Shown piece by piece: positions 53,676-64,000 of a DNA stretch of 64,000 nucleotides; within the stretch, counting starts at the first letter, position 1; each line of letters begins with the position of its first letter. A model generated the notes under the pieces. That model ran no database searches. It was not told the DNA's origin and worked only from the letters and a program-made list of their open reading frames with translations. This DNA comes from Okapia johnstoni (Eukaryota; Chordata; Mammalia; Artiodactyla; Giraffidae): contig CM044306.1 of the NCBI GenBank assembly GCA_024291935.2, positions 496,001 through 560,000 on the forward strand, in the 5' to 3' direction. Made by a program: the position numbers and the translations under genes.

Positions 53676-54301
53676 ATGGTAAGGGGTGATGGGTTTAATA
53701 TCATGAATAGTTTTTCCTTTTAAATTTTCTCTGTAATATTTTACAAAAAACAATTTTATTAATTTTCAGAAAAAGGAGTGAGGAAAATAAAAAGCAGCAT
53801 GGAGAGATGCTGACCCGTGGGGCTGGGACCAGTGCCCAGCTGACGGAGGGGGCCTGGTGCACAAAGGTCTGCAGTACCCCCCAGGAAGAGGGTGCTCCGG
53901 TCTGCACTGCATTCCACACGAAAGACAATCGGACTGTCTTTCAGCAGAACAGGCACAATCACCCTATTGTCCAGCCTCATGAATGACCTCCAGAGCCACA
54001 AAGCAGGGACAGGAAAGGCAGGAGCAGCCCCGCTCCCTCATTAGAGCCCTCTGGTCTCAATGTGGCCGCTCGAGAGCTCTGGGGAAAGGATTAGGGCTTG
54101 CGGATGCAAATTGTATTGGACTCCACAGCCAGTATTACCTGATGTCCCTGCTTTACAGAAACACACACGAATCAGAGTGCAACGCAAACTAAAAAATCCT
54201 AAAAGATGCTGGGGGCCGGGGAGGGTGTGTCGGGGGAGCCTGGGGAGACGGAGGCTACAAGTGAATCTGCTCACACCAACTGTTCAGTCACGCAGCACAG
54301 A
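53676..54301. other. Unique non-coding DNA
   Basis: No gene or repeat recognised. Confidence 0.5.
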
Positions 54302-54450
54302 ATGCGGTCAGCAAGCTTGCTCTTTGTAAAGGGCCCGAGAGGGAGGCCTTTCAGCTCTGTGGGCCACTCACGCGTCATGATCACCAGTCGACTCTTGCTA
54401 GAGGGCCAGGGCAGCCACACACAACTTAAGGCCATACACAAGCCATGCAC
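54302..54450. mobile_element. hAT-Charlie type MITE fragment
   Basis: gcaagcttgctctttgtaaa, gggcccgagagggaggcctt and tcagctctgtgggccactca follow the pattern 'gcaaactttttctgtaaagggcc...ttaggctttgtgggccat', and ccacacacaacttaaggcca fits further along. Diverged. Confidence 0.6.
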
Positions 54451-54644
54451 GGCACAGCTATGTGCCCGTGAGACGTTCAGAGCACAAGCTAGGATCCAGC
54501 CCATCCAGCTGAGGTCTGCAACCCTTCATGCAGAAGGACAGGCGTCTTCATGCAAAGATGAAACTATCCCCAAGCTGCTTCCTCACCCTCACTGATCTCA
54601 TCCACCTTTGTGCTCATCTTCAGCAAACCTTGGCTGTGGTTTTT

Positions 54645-54780
54645 TAAAGGTATTTATTTACTTGGTTGTGCCAAGTCTTTGCTGCAGAACGTGAGATCTA
54701 GTTCCCAGACCAGGTGTCACACCAGAGTCCCCTGCATTGGGTCCAGTCTTAGCCACTGGACCACCAGTCAAGGAGGACCC
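54645..54780 (-). mobile_element. CHR-type SINE
   Basis: tacttggttgtgccaagtct, ttgctgcagaacgtgagatc, tagttcccagaccaggtgtc and ccactggaccaccagtcaag; deletions in the middle. Confidence 0.75.
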
Positions 54781-54818
54781 AAGTCTTGGCTGTTTCTAAA
54801 CACCAGATGAGGCAGTAT

Positions 54819-55019
54819 GGGCTTCCCTGGTGGCTTGGTGGTGAAGAATCATCTACAAGGCAGGAGACCCTGGTTCGATCCCTGGGTCGGGAAAATCCTC
54901 TGGAGAGGGGAATGGCAACCCACTCCAGTATTCTTGCCTGGAGAATCCCCATGAACAGAGGAGCCTGGCGGGCTATGGTCCACAGGGTGGCAAAAAGTCA
55001 GACACAACTAAGCAACTAA
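54819..55019 (+). mobile_element. Bov-tA SINE abutting BovB
   Basis: Sense copy from gggcttccctggtggcttgg to gacacaactaagcaactaag. Its last base meets the antisense BovB 3' end with no spacer. Confidence 0.93.
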
Positions 55020-57545
55020 GTTCAGTTCAGTTCAGTCGCTCAGTCGTGTCCAACTCTTTGCAACCCCATGAATTGAGGCACGCCAGACCTCTCTGTCCAT
55101 CACCAACTCCCGGAGTCTACCCAAACCCATGTCCATCAAGTCGGTGATGCCATCCAACCATCTCATCCTCTGTCGTCTCCTTCTCCTCCCGCCCCCAATT
55201 CTACCCAGCATTAGGGTCTTTTCCAATGAGTCAACTCTTCGAATGAGGTGGCCAAAGTATTGGAGTTTCAGCTTCAACATCAGTCCTTCCAATGAACACC
55301 CAGGATTGATCTCTTTTAGGATGGATTGATTGGATCTCCTTGCAGTCCAAGGGACTCTCAAAAGTCTTCTCCAACACCACAGTTCAAAAGCATCAATTCT
55401 GCAGCACTCAGCTTTCTTCACCATCCAACTCTCACATCCATACATGACCACTGGAAAAACCATAGCCTTGACTAGATGGACTTTTGTTGGCAAAGTAATG
55501 TCTCTGCTTTTAAATATGCTATCTAGGTTGGCCATAACCTTCCTTCCAAGGAGTAAGCGTCTTTTAATTTCATGGCTGCAATCACCATCAGCAGTGATTT
55601 TGGAGCCCAAAAAAATAGACTTTATCTGACACTGTTTCCACTGTTTCCCCATCTATTTCCCATGAAGTGATGGGACCAGATGCCATGATCTTAGTTTTCT
55701 GAACGTTGAGCTTTAAGCCAACTTTTTCACTTTCCTCTTTTACTTTCATCAAGAGGCTCTTTAGTTCTTCTTCGCTTTCTGCCATAAGAGTCGTGTCATC
55801 TGCATATCTGAGGTTATTGATATTTCTGCTGGCAATCTTGATTCCAGCTTGTGTTTCTTCCAGCCCAGCGTTTCTCATGATGTACTCTGCATATAAGTTA
55901 AATAAGCAGGGTGACAATATACAGCCCTGACGTACTCCTTTTCCTATTTGGAACCAGTCTGTTGTTCCATGTCCAGTTCTAACTGTTGCTTCCTGACCTG
56001 CATACAGGTTTCTCAAGAGACAGGTCAGATGGTGTGGTATTCCCATCTCTTTCAGAATTTTCCACAGTTTATTGTGATCCACACAGTCAAAGGCTTTGGC
56101 ATAGTCAATAAAGCAGAAATAGATGTTTTTCTGGAACTCTCTTGCTTTTTTCGATGATCCAGCGGATATTGGCAATTTGATCTCTGGTTCCTCTGCCTTT
56201 TCTAAAACCAGCTTGAACATCTGGATGTTCACGGTTCACGTATTGCTGAAGCCTGGCTTGGAGAATTTTGAGCATTACTTTACTAGCATGTGAGATGAGT
56301 GCAATTGTGTGGTAGTTTGAGCATTTTTTGGCATTGCCTTTCTTTGGGATTGGAATGAAAACTGACCTTTTCCAGTCCTGTGGCCACTGCTGAGTTTTCC
56401 AAATTTGCTGGCATATCGAGTGCAGCACTTTCACAGCATCACCTTTGAGGATTTGAAATAGCTCAACTGGAATTCCATCACCTCCACTAGCTTTGTTCGT
56501 AGTGATGCTTTCTAAGGCCCACTTGACTTCACATTCCAGGATGTCTGGCTCTAGGTGAGTGATCACACCATCGTGATTATCTGGGTCATGAAGATCTTTT
56601 TTGTACAGTTCTTCTGTGTATTCTTGCCACCTCTTCTTAATATCTTCTGCTTCTGTTAGGTCCATCCCATTTCTGTCCTTTATCAAGCCTATCTTTGCAT
56701 GAAATGTACCTTTGGTATCTCTAATTTTCTTGAAGAGATCGCTAGTCTTTCCCAATCTGTTGTTTTCCTCTATTTCTTTGCATTGATCACTGAGCAAGGC
56801 TTTCTTATCTCTCCTTGCTCTTCTTTGGAACTCTGCATTCAGATGGGAATATCTTTCCTTTCTTCCTTTGCTTTTCGCTTCTCTTCTCTTCCCAGCTATC
56901 TGTAAGGCCTCCTCAGACAGCCATTTTGCTTTTTTGCATTTCTTTTCCACGGGGATTGTCTTGATCCCTGTCTGCTGTACAATGTCACAAACCTCTGTCC
57001 ATAGTTCATCAGGCACTCTGTCTATCAGATCTAGTCCCTTAAATCTATTTGTCACTTCTACTGTATACTCATAAGGGATTTGATCTAGGTCATACCTGAA
57101 TGGACTAGTGGTTTTCCCTACTTTCTTCAATTTAAGTCTGAATTTGGCAATAAGCAGTTCATGATCTGAGCCACAGTCTGCTCCCGGTCTTGTTTTTGCT
57201 GACTGTATAGAGTTTCTCCATCTTTGGCTGCAAAGAATATCATCAATCTGATTTCGGTGTTGACCATCTGGTGATGTCCACGTGTAGTCTTCTCTTGTGT
57301 TGTTGGAAGCGGGTGTTTGCTGTGACCGGTGCATTCTCTTGGCAAAACTCTATTAGCTTTTGCCCTGCTTCATTCTGTACTCCAAGGCCAAATTTGCCTG
57401 TTACGCCAGGTGTTTCTTGACTTCCTACTTTTGCATTCCAGTCCCCTATAATGAAAAGGACATCTTTTTTGGTTGTTAGTTCTAGAAGGTCTTGTAGGTC
57501 TTCATAGAACCGTTCAACTTCAGCTTCTTCAGCGTTACTGGTCGA
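55020..57545 (-). mobile_element. BovB LINE, 5'-truncated, antisense (longest element)
   Basis: About 2.5 kb of the roughly 3.2-kb BovB. The 3' end lies at 55020 (ttcagttcagttcagtcgct) and the copy is truncated inside the endonuclease region near 57545. BovB is the RTE-type LINE that entered ruminant genomes by horizontal transfer (established), and it supplies the machinery used by Bov-A and, by inference, Bov-tA SINEs. Confidence 0.97.
55032..57540 (-). pseudogene. BovB endonuclease/reverse transcriptase, frameshifted
   Basis: Reading the minus strand. The 57334-56105 frame (409 codons) starts in the end of the APE-type endonuclease, with the QIDDIL and DCGSDHELL words (SDH catalytic motif). 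It continues through a linker into the first reverse-transcriptase blocks (KASGGDGIPVELF, SVFIPIPKKGNAKKC, QAGFRKGRGTRDQI). The 56232-55588 frame (214 codons) holds motif A (AFDCVDHNKLW), GVRQGCILSPCLFNLYAEY and an intact YADD active site at 55795-55806. The 55652-55032 frame (206 codons) holds the C-terminal region ([24 protein letters not shown]). At least two frame changes and the missing N-terminal endonuclease make it inactive, although each block is well preserved. Confidence 0.96.
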
Positions 57546-57698
57546 CTAAGTGCATGAGGTGGTATATTTCGTTACTGACCCCAACTCTCCACTCTTGCCT
57601 GTATCTATGCCCTCTTTCACATGACTCTGGAATTCCTCCCATAAAGGTCAAGTATATTTCATGGCCTCCTGACTTTGGGCTCAGTCAAGTGACTTGCT

Positions 57699-57914
57699 TG
57701 GTCCAACAGAAAGTGAGAGTCGCTTAGTCGCGTCCAACTCTTTGAGACCCCACGGCCTATACAGTCCATGGAATTCTCCAGGCCAGAAGACTGGAGTGGG
57801 CACCCCTTCCCTTCTCCAGGGGATCTTCCCAACCCAAGGATTGAACCCAGGTCTCCCGCATTGCAGGAGGATTCTTTACCAGCTGAGCCACAGGGAAACC
57901 CTGGTCCAACAGAA
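57699..57914 (-). mobile_element. Bov-tA SINE with perfect target duplication
   Basis: Body 57712-57901. The 13-bp duplication tggtccaacagaa at 57699-57711 and 57902-57914 has no mismatch. 57546-57698 and 57915-58287 are unique and hold no gene. Confidence 0.96.
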
Positions 57915-58287
57915 TGAGGCACAAATGCTAACGTGCCTGCTTCACATCTACAGGAAGAAAACTTGGGGTTTGTTCTTCTCAGGCTTCTGCCAGCCCTGGG
58001 GCGACACACCCCGGTGGGAGGAGGATGAGAGGCGCGCAGTGCCACCTGGACTGTGGCTGCACCACGAGAAAGCAGGGTGCCCAGCTGAGCCCAGGGGACG
58101 TCATCGACCTCTTGCGACCTGCAGGTTACGTAAATGGTGACACCAGGGTACTTTGTTAGGTGACCCAGCAAATTGATATGGACACTATACCAATCAGAAA
58201 GTGAACGACCACTTTACTGCAAACCCACCTAATCACTGCCACAGAAATCATCTCCATATAAAGTCTCGGAACAATGTGCTGATTGAA

Positions 58288-58330
58288 ACACACACATATG
58301 TGTGTGTGTATATGTGTGTGTGTGTTGTAT
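58288..58330. repeat. AC/GT microsatellite with a 20-bp perfect palindrome
   Basis: (AC)n meets (GT)n head to head around an AT centre; 58288-58307 is a perfect 20-bp inverted repeat. More GT units with TA interruptions follow to 58330. Confidence 0.92.
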
Positions 58331-58527
58331 ATATGCTGTTATTCAGTCGTTAAGTCATGTCCAACTCTTTGTGACCCCATGGACTGCAGCACGCCAGGCT
58401 CCTGTGTCCCTCACAATCTCCCAGAGTTTGCTCAAACTCATGTCCATTGAGTCGGTGATGCCGTCTAACCATCTCATCCTCTGCCACTCCCTTCTCCTTT
58501 TGCCTTCAGTCTTTTTCCAGCATCAGG
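58331..58527 (-). mobile_element. BovB LINE 3' end (ART2-like)
   Basis: Antisense BovB terminus from gctgttattcagtcgttaag to ctttttccagcatcaggg. It has GT microsatellite on both sides. Confidence 0.9.
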
Positions 58528-58551
58528 GTGTGTGTGTGTGTGTGTGTGTGT
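58528..58551. repeat. (GT)11-12 microsatellite
   Basis: Pure GT run starting in the last bases of the BovB end (cagggtgtg) and ending at tatacac. Confidence 0.92.
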
Positions 58552-60125
58552 ATACACAGTTCAGGTATATACTTATATATCTCAGATATATGTTTACTGT
58601 AAAACTTGTTTGACTAATTTCATTATTAATAAGTGTTCTAGGTATTTCCTTATAGTAGTGTATAACAGCTTTTATCTATGAATCAGAATAGATATCTACA
58701 TAGCAATATAGTTAACACAAGCAATTTCCAAAATTTTTCAGTCCCAGTGGTATATCATTTTCAGGCCACTTCATAAAACATTGGGCTTGTCCTCATTACT
58801 AAAGCAATATGGAACCAGCCCGACTTCAAGTGTTTATATACAGGAAGTATGATTAACAAGGGCATTAAATAAAATGGTACTTATAAAGCAATTATGAACA
58901 AAATATCCCCAGACGTTGTTCTGAATTAAACGAGAAGACAAAACAAAACATACTTTGTTTTGTGGCAAAGGGAGAAAGTGCACAGTGTGGCCCTGCCATT
59001 TTCCCATTAAACTGATGGAGACCAGCACCTGGTTCCCACCGTGCACGGAAGTTACCAAGTCATCCCTGCCATCCGCAGCTCAGGCAGAGACAAATCTCAG
59101 TTCACTGAAATCATATTTGTCCAAACTCTGAGCAGGGTCACCTCAGCACCCCCACCTTGGCATCTGCACCCACACGAAGCAGGTCCCCAGGCGCCTCCTC
59201 CCGCCCACACCCGGAGCGTCACACTCACACACAGACCTGCACACCTGGCCGCCACAGCTCAGGCGGTTCTGTTCAAAGCGCATCTCTCAGTGGATGATTT
59301 CAAACACGCAGTCATCTTCCAGAGCCAACCTTCCAAATACTACGTCATTCACACAAACGGCAGGTATATCAATGTCTATATTAATAAACACATACATGTT
59401 TACAACTTTCCGTTTTGACAACAGAAACAATTTGCATGGATGCTGACGGCGAGCATTTGGAGCTGATGGGAACTTGGGCAGCTGCATCCGCTGCACGGTG
59501 TATGGTCCATAGTGCCGGGAACAGAAAGCAACGAGGCACAATGAACGCCTTAGGCAGGAAGTGCGGCAAACACCTTGGTGGAAAGACAGCTCAAGCTGGA
59601 GCCGCGAGACCCCTGACAGTTGCCTGGTCCTCTGGCCACCCCTGCCCCTTCCCCACAACCCAGGAAGCTGGGGCTTCAGAAGCTAGCTGGGGGCAGACAG
59701 AGGACAAGAATTCAGAGTTCACAGAGCTTTAAGCTCCTTCACTACACCCAGCTGACAGTTTTCAGTGGTGTAAACAAGCTTTTGAATATACGCAACTAAA
59801 AATAGCACTTAGTCAGAGTCTTGTATTAGACACGTTGACGTTATCAGAAGGCAGTTCTGTTGGTTACGAGCCTCTGCCACATTCACTCTTAAATGTCATT
59901 CAAGTCCCTGCCACCCCCCAGACCCCACCCCTACCCCGGTCCAGACTCTCTCCTTCCAGCATCTTCCAGCAGCCTGAACTTCATCCCAAGTCCCGCCTTC
60001 ATCCAAAGCTCACCCGAACCCAAGCGCATTTGCTTTTCTCATCCGTGTGCATCAAATATTTGTCAGAGGAGGGAGTGTTCTCCCTAATTCCTCTGCACAC
60101 TTCACAGACCTGAGCACCGACACAC
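58552..60125. other. Unique non-coding DNA
   Basis: 58552-59000 is AT-rich; 59130-59290 and 59830-60060 are C-rich. No gene, and open frames are short and shadowed on the other strand. Confidence 0.5.
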
Positions 60126-60372
60126 GTTTTAGTTAACATCATAACAGCTAATATTTACTGCATCATTTCTATGAGACGGGACATGAGCTAAAAGCCTCTT
60201 ACATGCATTATTTCAGTGAGTTCATCCTAGAACTCCACACATAAGGATGATTCCTTACCCTCTGCACACAGATAAAGGAACAGTGGTTTGGAGATGTTCA
60301 TCGACCTGCTCAAGGTCACACAACCAGTAAGGGTGTCTGGAGCTGAGGTTCAACACCAGGAGTGTTAGACTC
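60126..60372 (-). mobile_element. MIR SINE, near full length
   Basis: aacagctaatatttactgca, cttacatgcattatttcagt, agataaaggaacagtggttt, gctcaaggtcacacaaccag and ggagctgaggttcaacacca follow the antisense MIR from its 3' end to its 5' side. The best MIR in the window. Confidence 0.88.
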
Positions 60373-61099
60373 TCAAGTTTATGCTTCCTAAGACCTGGTC
60401 CTTCCCAGCGAAGACCTGCCTGGGTCTGCAGTGGGGCCAGGAGACGCATTATGGAAAGCACCCAAGGCGATCCAGGTGTGCACCCAGACTTGGGGTCTCT
60501 GCCCTATACTCCGCAGACCAACACTGCCAGACAGAAGCCAGAGTGACAGCAAGCCCACCCGCCGTCTCCTCGGAGGACTCAGGCGGTGCACAGGGTGGGG
60601 AGGCTGCCTCTGGCCTGGACTCAGCGCCTTCCACTGGACTCCCCCACCATGTCTTTGGGCGCTGATGGAAACCAGAGCACCCCAGATCGCTCTTCCAGGG
60701 GAGTGGAGGCAGTGCTGAAGGTCCTCTCGAAGGTCCTGACGGCACGGCCCATGAAGGGAGCAGGGCTCGAGGCTCTACCACGTTCACGGCGGGTCTCAGG
60801 ACGAAAATCATTCTAGCCCTTCTTTGGGGGCCTGACTTTTTTCTTCAGGGAGTCACCCACACATGCCACGTGTCGGCCAACGACAGACCAGCCACACAGT
60901 CTCACTCCGCTGTGCCCAACCTCAGGAGAGACGCTATGACTTTCACTGCTGTACCCAGTAAACCGGGCATGGGAAACACCCTCAGTACCCTGTCAGTTCA
61001 CCCTGAGCAGCTGGTCGCTCCTCTCTCTACAATGATGGAGTTCAGCACAAACCACCTGCAGGGGACTAATTCAGCCCCTCTGGAAGAGAAAAATATAAC
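60373..61099. other. Unique non-coding DNA
   Basis: GC-rich, with overlapping frames of up to 120 codons on both strands and no domain. Confidence 0.5.
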
Positions 61100-61365
61100 A
61101 CCTGGGATGGACTGATTCTGAAGCTGAAGCCGCAATACTTTGGCCACCTGATGCAAAGAGCCGACTCACTGGAAAAGACCCTGATGCTGGGAAAGATTGA
61201 GGGCATGAGGAGGGGGCGGCAGAGAGTGAGATGGTTGGATGGCATCATCAAGTCAATGGACATGAGTTTGAGCAAACTGAGGGAGACAGTGAAAGACAGG
61301 GAAGCCTGGCATGCTGCCGTCCACGGGGGTCACAAACAGTGAGACGCTACTGAGTGACTGACAAC
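61100..61365 (+). mobile_element. BovB LINE 3' fragment
   Basis: Sense copy from tgggatggactgattctgaa through ctggaaaagaccctgatgct to ctactgagtgactgacaaca. Only the last ~265 bases of BovB. Confidence 0.92.
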
Positions 61366-64000
61366 AAGGACTGAGATTCTCCAGGAGGTCACAAGCATCA
61401 GCTCTCAATCAGCCTCGCGCTTCACCCTGCTCAGGGCTCCCCTCTCTCCTGCTCAGTCAGCCCCGCTCCCCCTTCACTGCCCTCTCCTTCTGGCTCCACT
61501 AACAGCAGGAACTCCTTTCTGCCTAGCAGAATGGAGACAGACTCAGAGACACTACTGAAGACACTGAAAGGAAACAAACACAGAAATTGCAAGCAGTCCA
61601 AAAAAGCACGGGAGGGAGGGTGCTGAGTGCAGGGTCCCGTCCCAGGGTCTCTACCCCCGGCTCACGGGCTTGGCCCCAGGTCACCGCTGTCCCATCACCC
61701 CTCCAGGCTCGGGGCCCATGCTCCTCCTTGGGGCTCCGGTCTGCCTCCACCCAGAGGATGCCCGCCTGTGGACCCCGTGGACACCGTGAGGACTTCCTGG
61801 TCCAGACCAAGGGAAAGACCGCATGTCCCAGGCATGCAGGATGGGAGCTGAAACGTGGACCAGGGAGGAATGAGAGACTGAACAGTAGCTAAAGGGGCCA
61901 GGAATTGAAAGAAGGGTTCTTTCTGAGCTAAATCTGAGTTCCTCAATTCTTCTGCACTTGAATATTTTATTTCAAAGAACATCCAGTATTTTCACGACTG
62001 ATCTAAAAGCAGAAACCAGGTCTCCCTGTCTCCTAAGGGAGCGACGTTCTCCTCTTTCACAGAGTAAAGGACTGAAACAATTCTTGACCCTGTTTCTTTT
62101 CTTACACACATAGTATCATATCTGTGAAGCTGAGAGGGCTTCATTCTCTACAAGAAATCTAAATCTGTCTCAGACTGTCCTTCCTTTCAGCACAGTTTTC
62201 TAACTTAGGACTTCCTAAAGGATGCAGATTGAGCCAGACTAGACTCATCACTGCATAATTGGAAATTTACTTTTAGCTGTCCCAATTAACCAAAAAAGGA
62301 GGGAAAATCACATTTCAATTTTCCTGAGGGGGGAAAAGAAGTTGAACCTCATCTTGCCATTGATAGTATATTTTGAGATCCTAGAGACAGTACTTATCAA
62401 GAAAACTAAGTGTAAAGCAATCGAGAAATTAGAGAAAAAATTCTGCGGTCGCACACGCCTATTATCCTTATAGACAAGTTTATACCTGAAAGCTGAAAAC
62501 ATGTTTAAAGGCTAAAAAATGAGAATTCTGACTTGATCATCATTCCACTCTCTATACCCATCACTACAATATGCCATTATTCCCACACTATATAAAAACA
62601 TGAGTTAGCAATTGACAAATTCTTTCAATGTCTGTGAATACACTTGCTAGAGAAACTGCCAACTGCTGCAGAATCCCTGCAAATGTCAAATATTTTTAGG
62701 ACTTTTCTTTGGAAAGGGGCAATTTTTCAATCAAAATAAGCTGAAGCTACAATTTGGTTTGTATCGGGGGGCAGGTCGCCAGAGGACGCTGCTTCATGCC
62801 ACATGGTGTCTGAAGCACCTTATAAGTTAAGCTCCCCACCCCCGGCCCTGGCCTCCCACCACATCAGTGATGCCCTGGTTTGAGACTTTTAAATCATTGC
62901 TGTTAAAAAAGAAAACAAACTCTGTAGCAGGTTTTCTAACAGCAGCAAAATTGGGAATGACAAACCCAGGAGCATTGTGCTGTGTCCAAAACAGCACTGC
63001 AAGTGGAACTGGGATTGTTTTACTTGTCCTGTTATGCTGCAGGGAGACGCTTGGAAAACCAACAGCCAGTTAGGAATAAGCATGCAGGATGCTAACACTC
63101 AAGTGTGGTTAATCGTTTCTAAAGCCCAGGCAAAAAATATGTTTATAAATGATAAATCTGGACACCTGAAGTTTATAAAGAGCATGCTTGCTAACAGCAT
63201 GAACTTTGACAAGTTGAATCCGACCTACTCTTTGACAGTGAGATAAACACACAACGATTTTTTTTTCATTCTGTTATCCTGTCCTTCCAAGAGCTCAGAA
63301 ATGCAAACCCACCTTATTCAGTGCCCTTCTTTAAACAGTGGTGTGAGCGAGCTCTGTGAGTGACCAAGAAGCTTACACGACAACATGAACTGTCCTGAAT
63401 CACGTCCACAGCAAACTCATCCCCAGAAACACATCCTAGGCTGGGTGCGTCTCAGGCAGAGCGTGTCACTGCACAGCCTGCTATACATACACAGGTCTCT
63501 GGGCCCCTTTCCCAATCTCCCGATTCAGTGCACCTTCAGCACCTGAGCCCTGTCAGCCTGCCTCACCTGCAGGCTCTGTGGCAACCATGGATCAAAACTA
63601 ATAGGGAAACAAAATTTCCAGTGAGTTCCATAGGGTAAAACTTGAATTTGCCACGCAACGGCAACTATTTATACAACATTCACATTGTATGAGGTGTTAC
63701 AAGTAGTCCAGAGATGACTTAGACTGAAGGGGGGAGCACGTGCATAGCTTACATGCAAACACTGTGCCATTTTATGCACGGGAGCATCCGCGGGTGGTGG
63801 CGGCAGGGAGGGATGACTGCGTCTGACTTGTATTTCTAACGAGTTCCCAGGCGATGCTGAGAGACAGGGGGGAGTCCACTTGCAGAAGCTCTGCCCTGGG
63901 AAACAGTGAAGGGCATGGTGGATGAGCGGGAACCACGCACAAGGGCCTCTGTCATCAGACCCCAGTCCAACCTCAGGGCCTCTGCCGGCAGCGTCACTGA
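61366..64000. other. Unique DNA; AT-rich repeat-free block at 62.5-63.3 kb
   Basis: 61380-61870 is GC-rich with chance frames. 61900-63260 is AT-rich and shows no repeat I recognise over more than a kilobase. 63260-64000 is mixed unique sequence. No exon, RNA gene or promoter is supported. Confidence 0.5.

Noticed and set aside
55032..57540. BovB endonuclease/reverse transcriptase as a working gene
   Set aside because: 5' truncation in the endonuclease region and at least two frame changes; it is an inactive copy despite good motif preservation.
1759..57914. tRNA-like heads with box-B words in Bov-tA and CHR elements
   Set aside because: They are SINE promoters derived from tRNA, lack a foldable acceptor stem and anticodon arm, and are followed by SINE bodies. 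None is a tRNA gene.

Overview
The window is ruminant nuclear DNA, most likely from a bovid. The signature repeats are BovB (RTE-type) LINEs, Bov-tA tRNA-derived SINEs, one dimeric Bov-A2 SINE, BovB-end/ART2-like fragments and CHR-type SINEs. BovB, Bov-tA and Bov-A2 together are diagnostic of ruminants, and CHR SINEs are shared with whales and hippos. The sequence alone does not separate cattle, sheep, goat and their relatives.

I found no host protein-coding exon, RNA gene or promoter that I can support. The long open frames are repeat-derived (BovB reverse transcriptase, tandem-repeat frames open by arithmetic) or chance frames. The window reads as an intergenic stretch or a large intron: old mammalian repeats (MIR, L2, L1M-type LINEs, hAT-Charlie MITEs, LTR-like repeats) overlain by younger ruminant SINEs and BovB copies.

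Layout. 0-6 kb: unique DNA with Bov-tA copies, L1 remnants and a C-rich ~70-bp minisatellite (3.27-3.69 kb). 6-16 kb: a GC-richer unique block with a CTCF-like site, BovB ends, a composite Bov-tA, an LTR-like repeat and AT-rich L1 debris. 16-26 kb: L1 3' ends, a local 54-bp duplication, SINE-tail microsatellites, a Bov-tA nested in a CHR SINE, and a palindromic mariner MITE. 26-34 kb: a 55-bp minisatellite, a 35-bp minisatellite whose every unit carries a CTCF-like core, a 39-bp triplication and an L1 split by a CHR SINE. 34-44 kb: a possible regulatory block (34.9-35.7 kb) and a 1.3-kb sense BovB flanked by two pieces of one L1. 44-52 kb: mostly unique, GC-rich DNA with G-runs and a CpG-rich patch. 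52-58 kb: an LTR-like repeat split by a hAT MITE, then the longest element, a 2.5-kb antisense BovB with endonuclease and reverse-transcriptase remnants. 58-64 kb: microsatellites, a MIR, a BovB end and AT-rich unique DNA.

No genes act together here. The only functional candidates are non-coding: CTCF-like sites, above all the phased 16-unit array at 29.17-29.72 kb, and repeat-free blocks that could be conserved regulatory DNA. Repeat calls rest on recognised consensus patterns and visible target-site duplications. Old-repeat boundaries are approximate to 10-30 bases, and subfamily names are given only where I recognise them.
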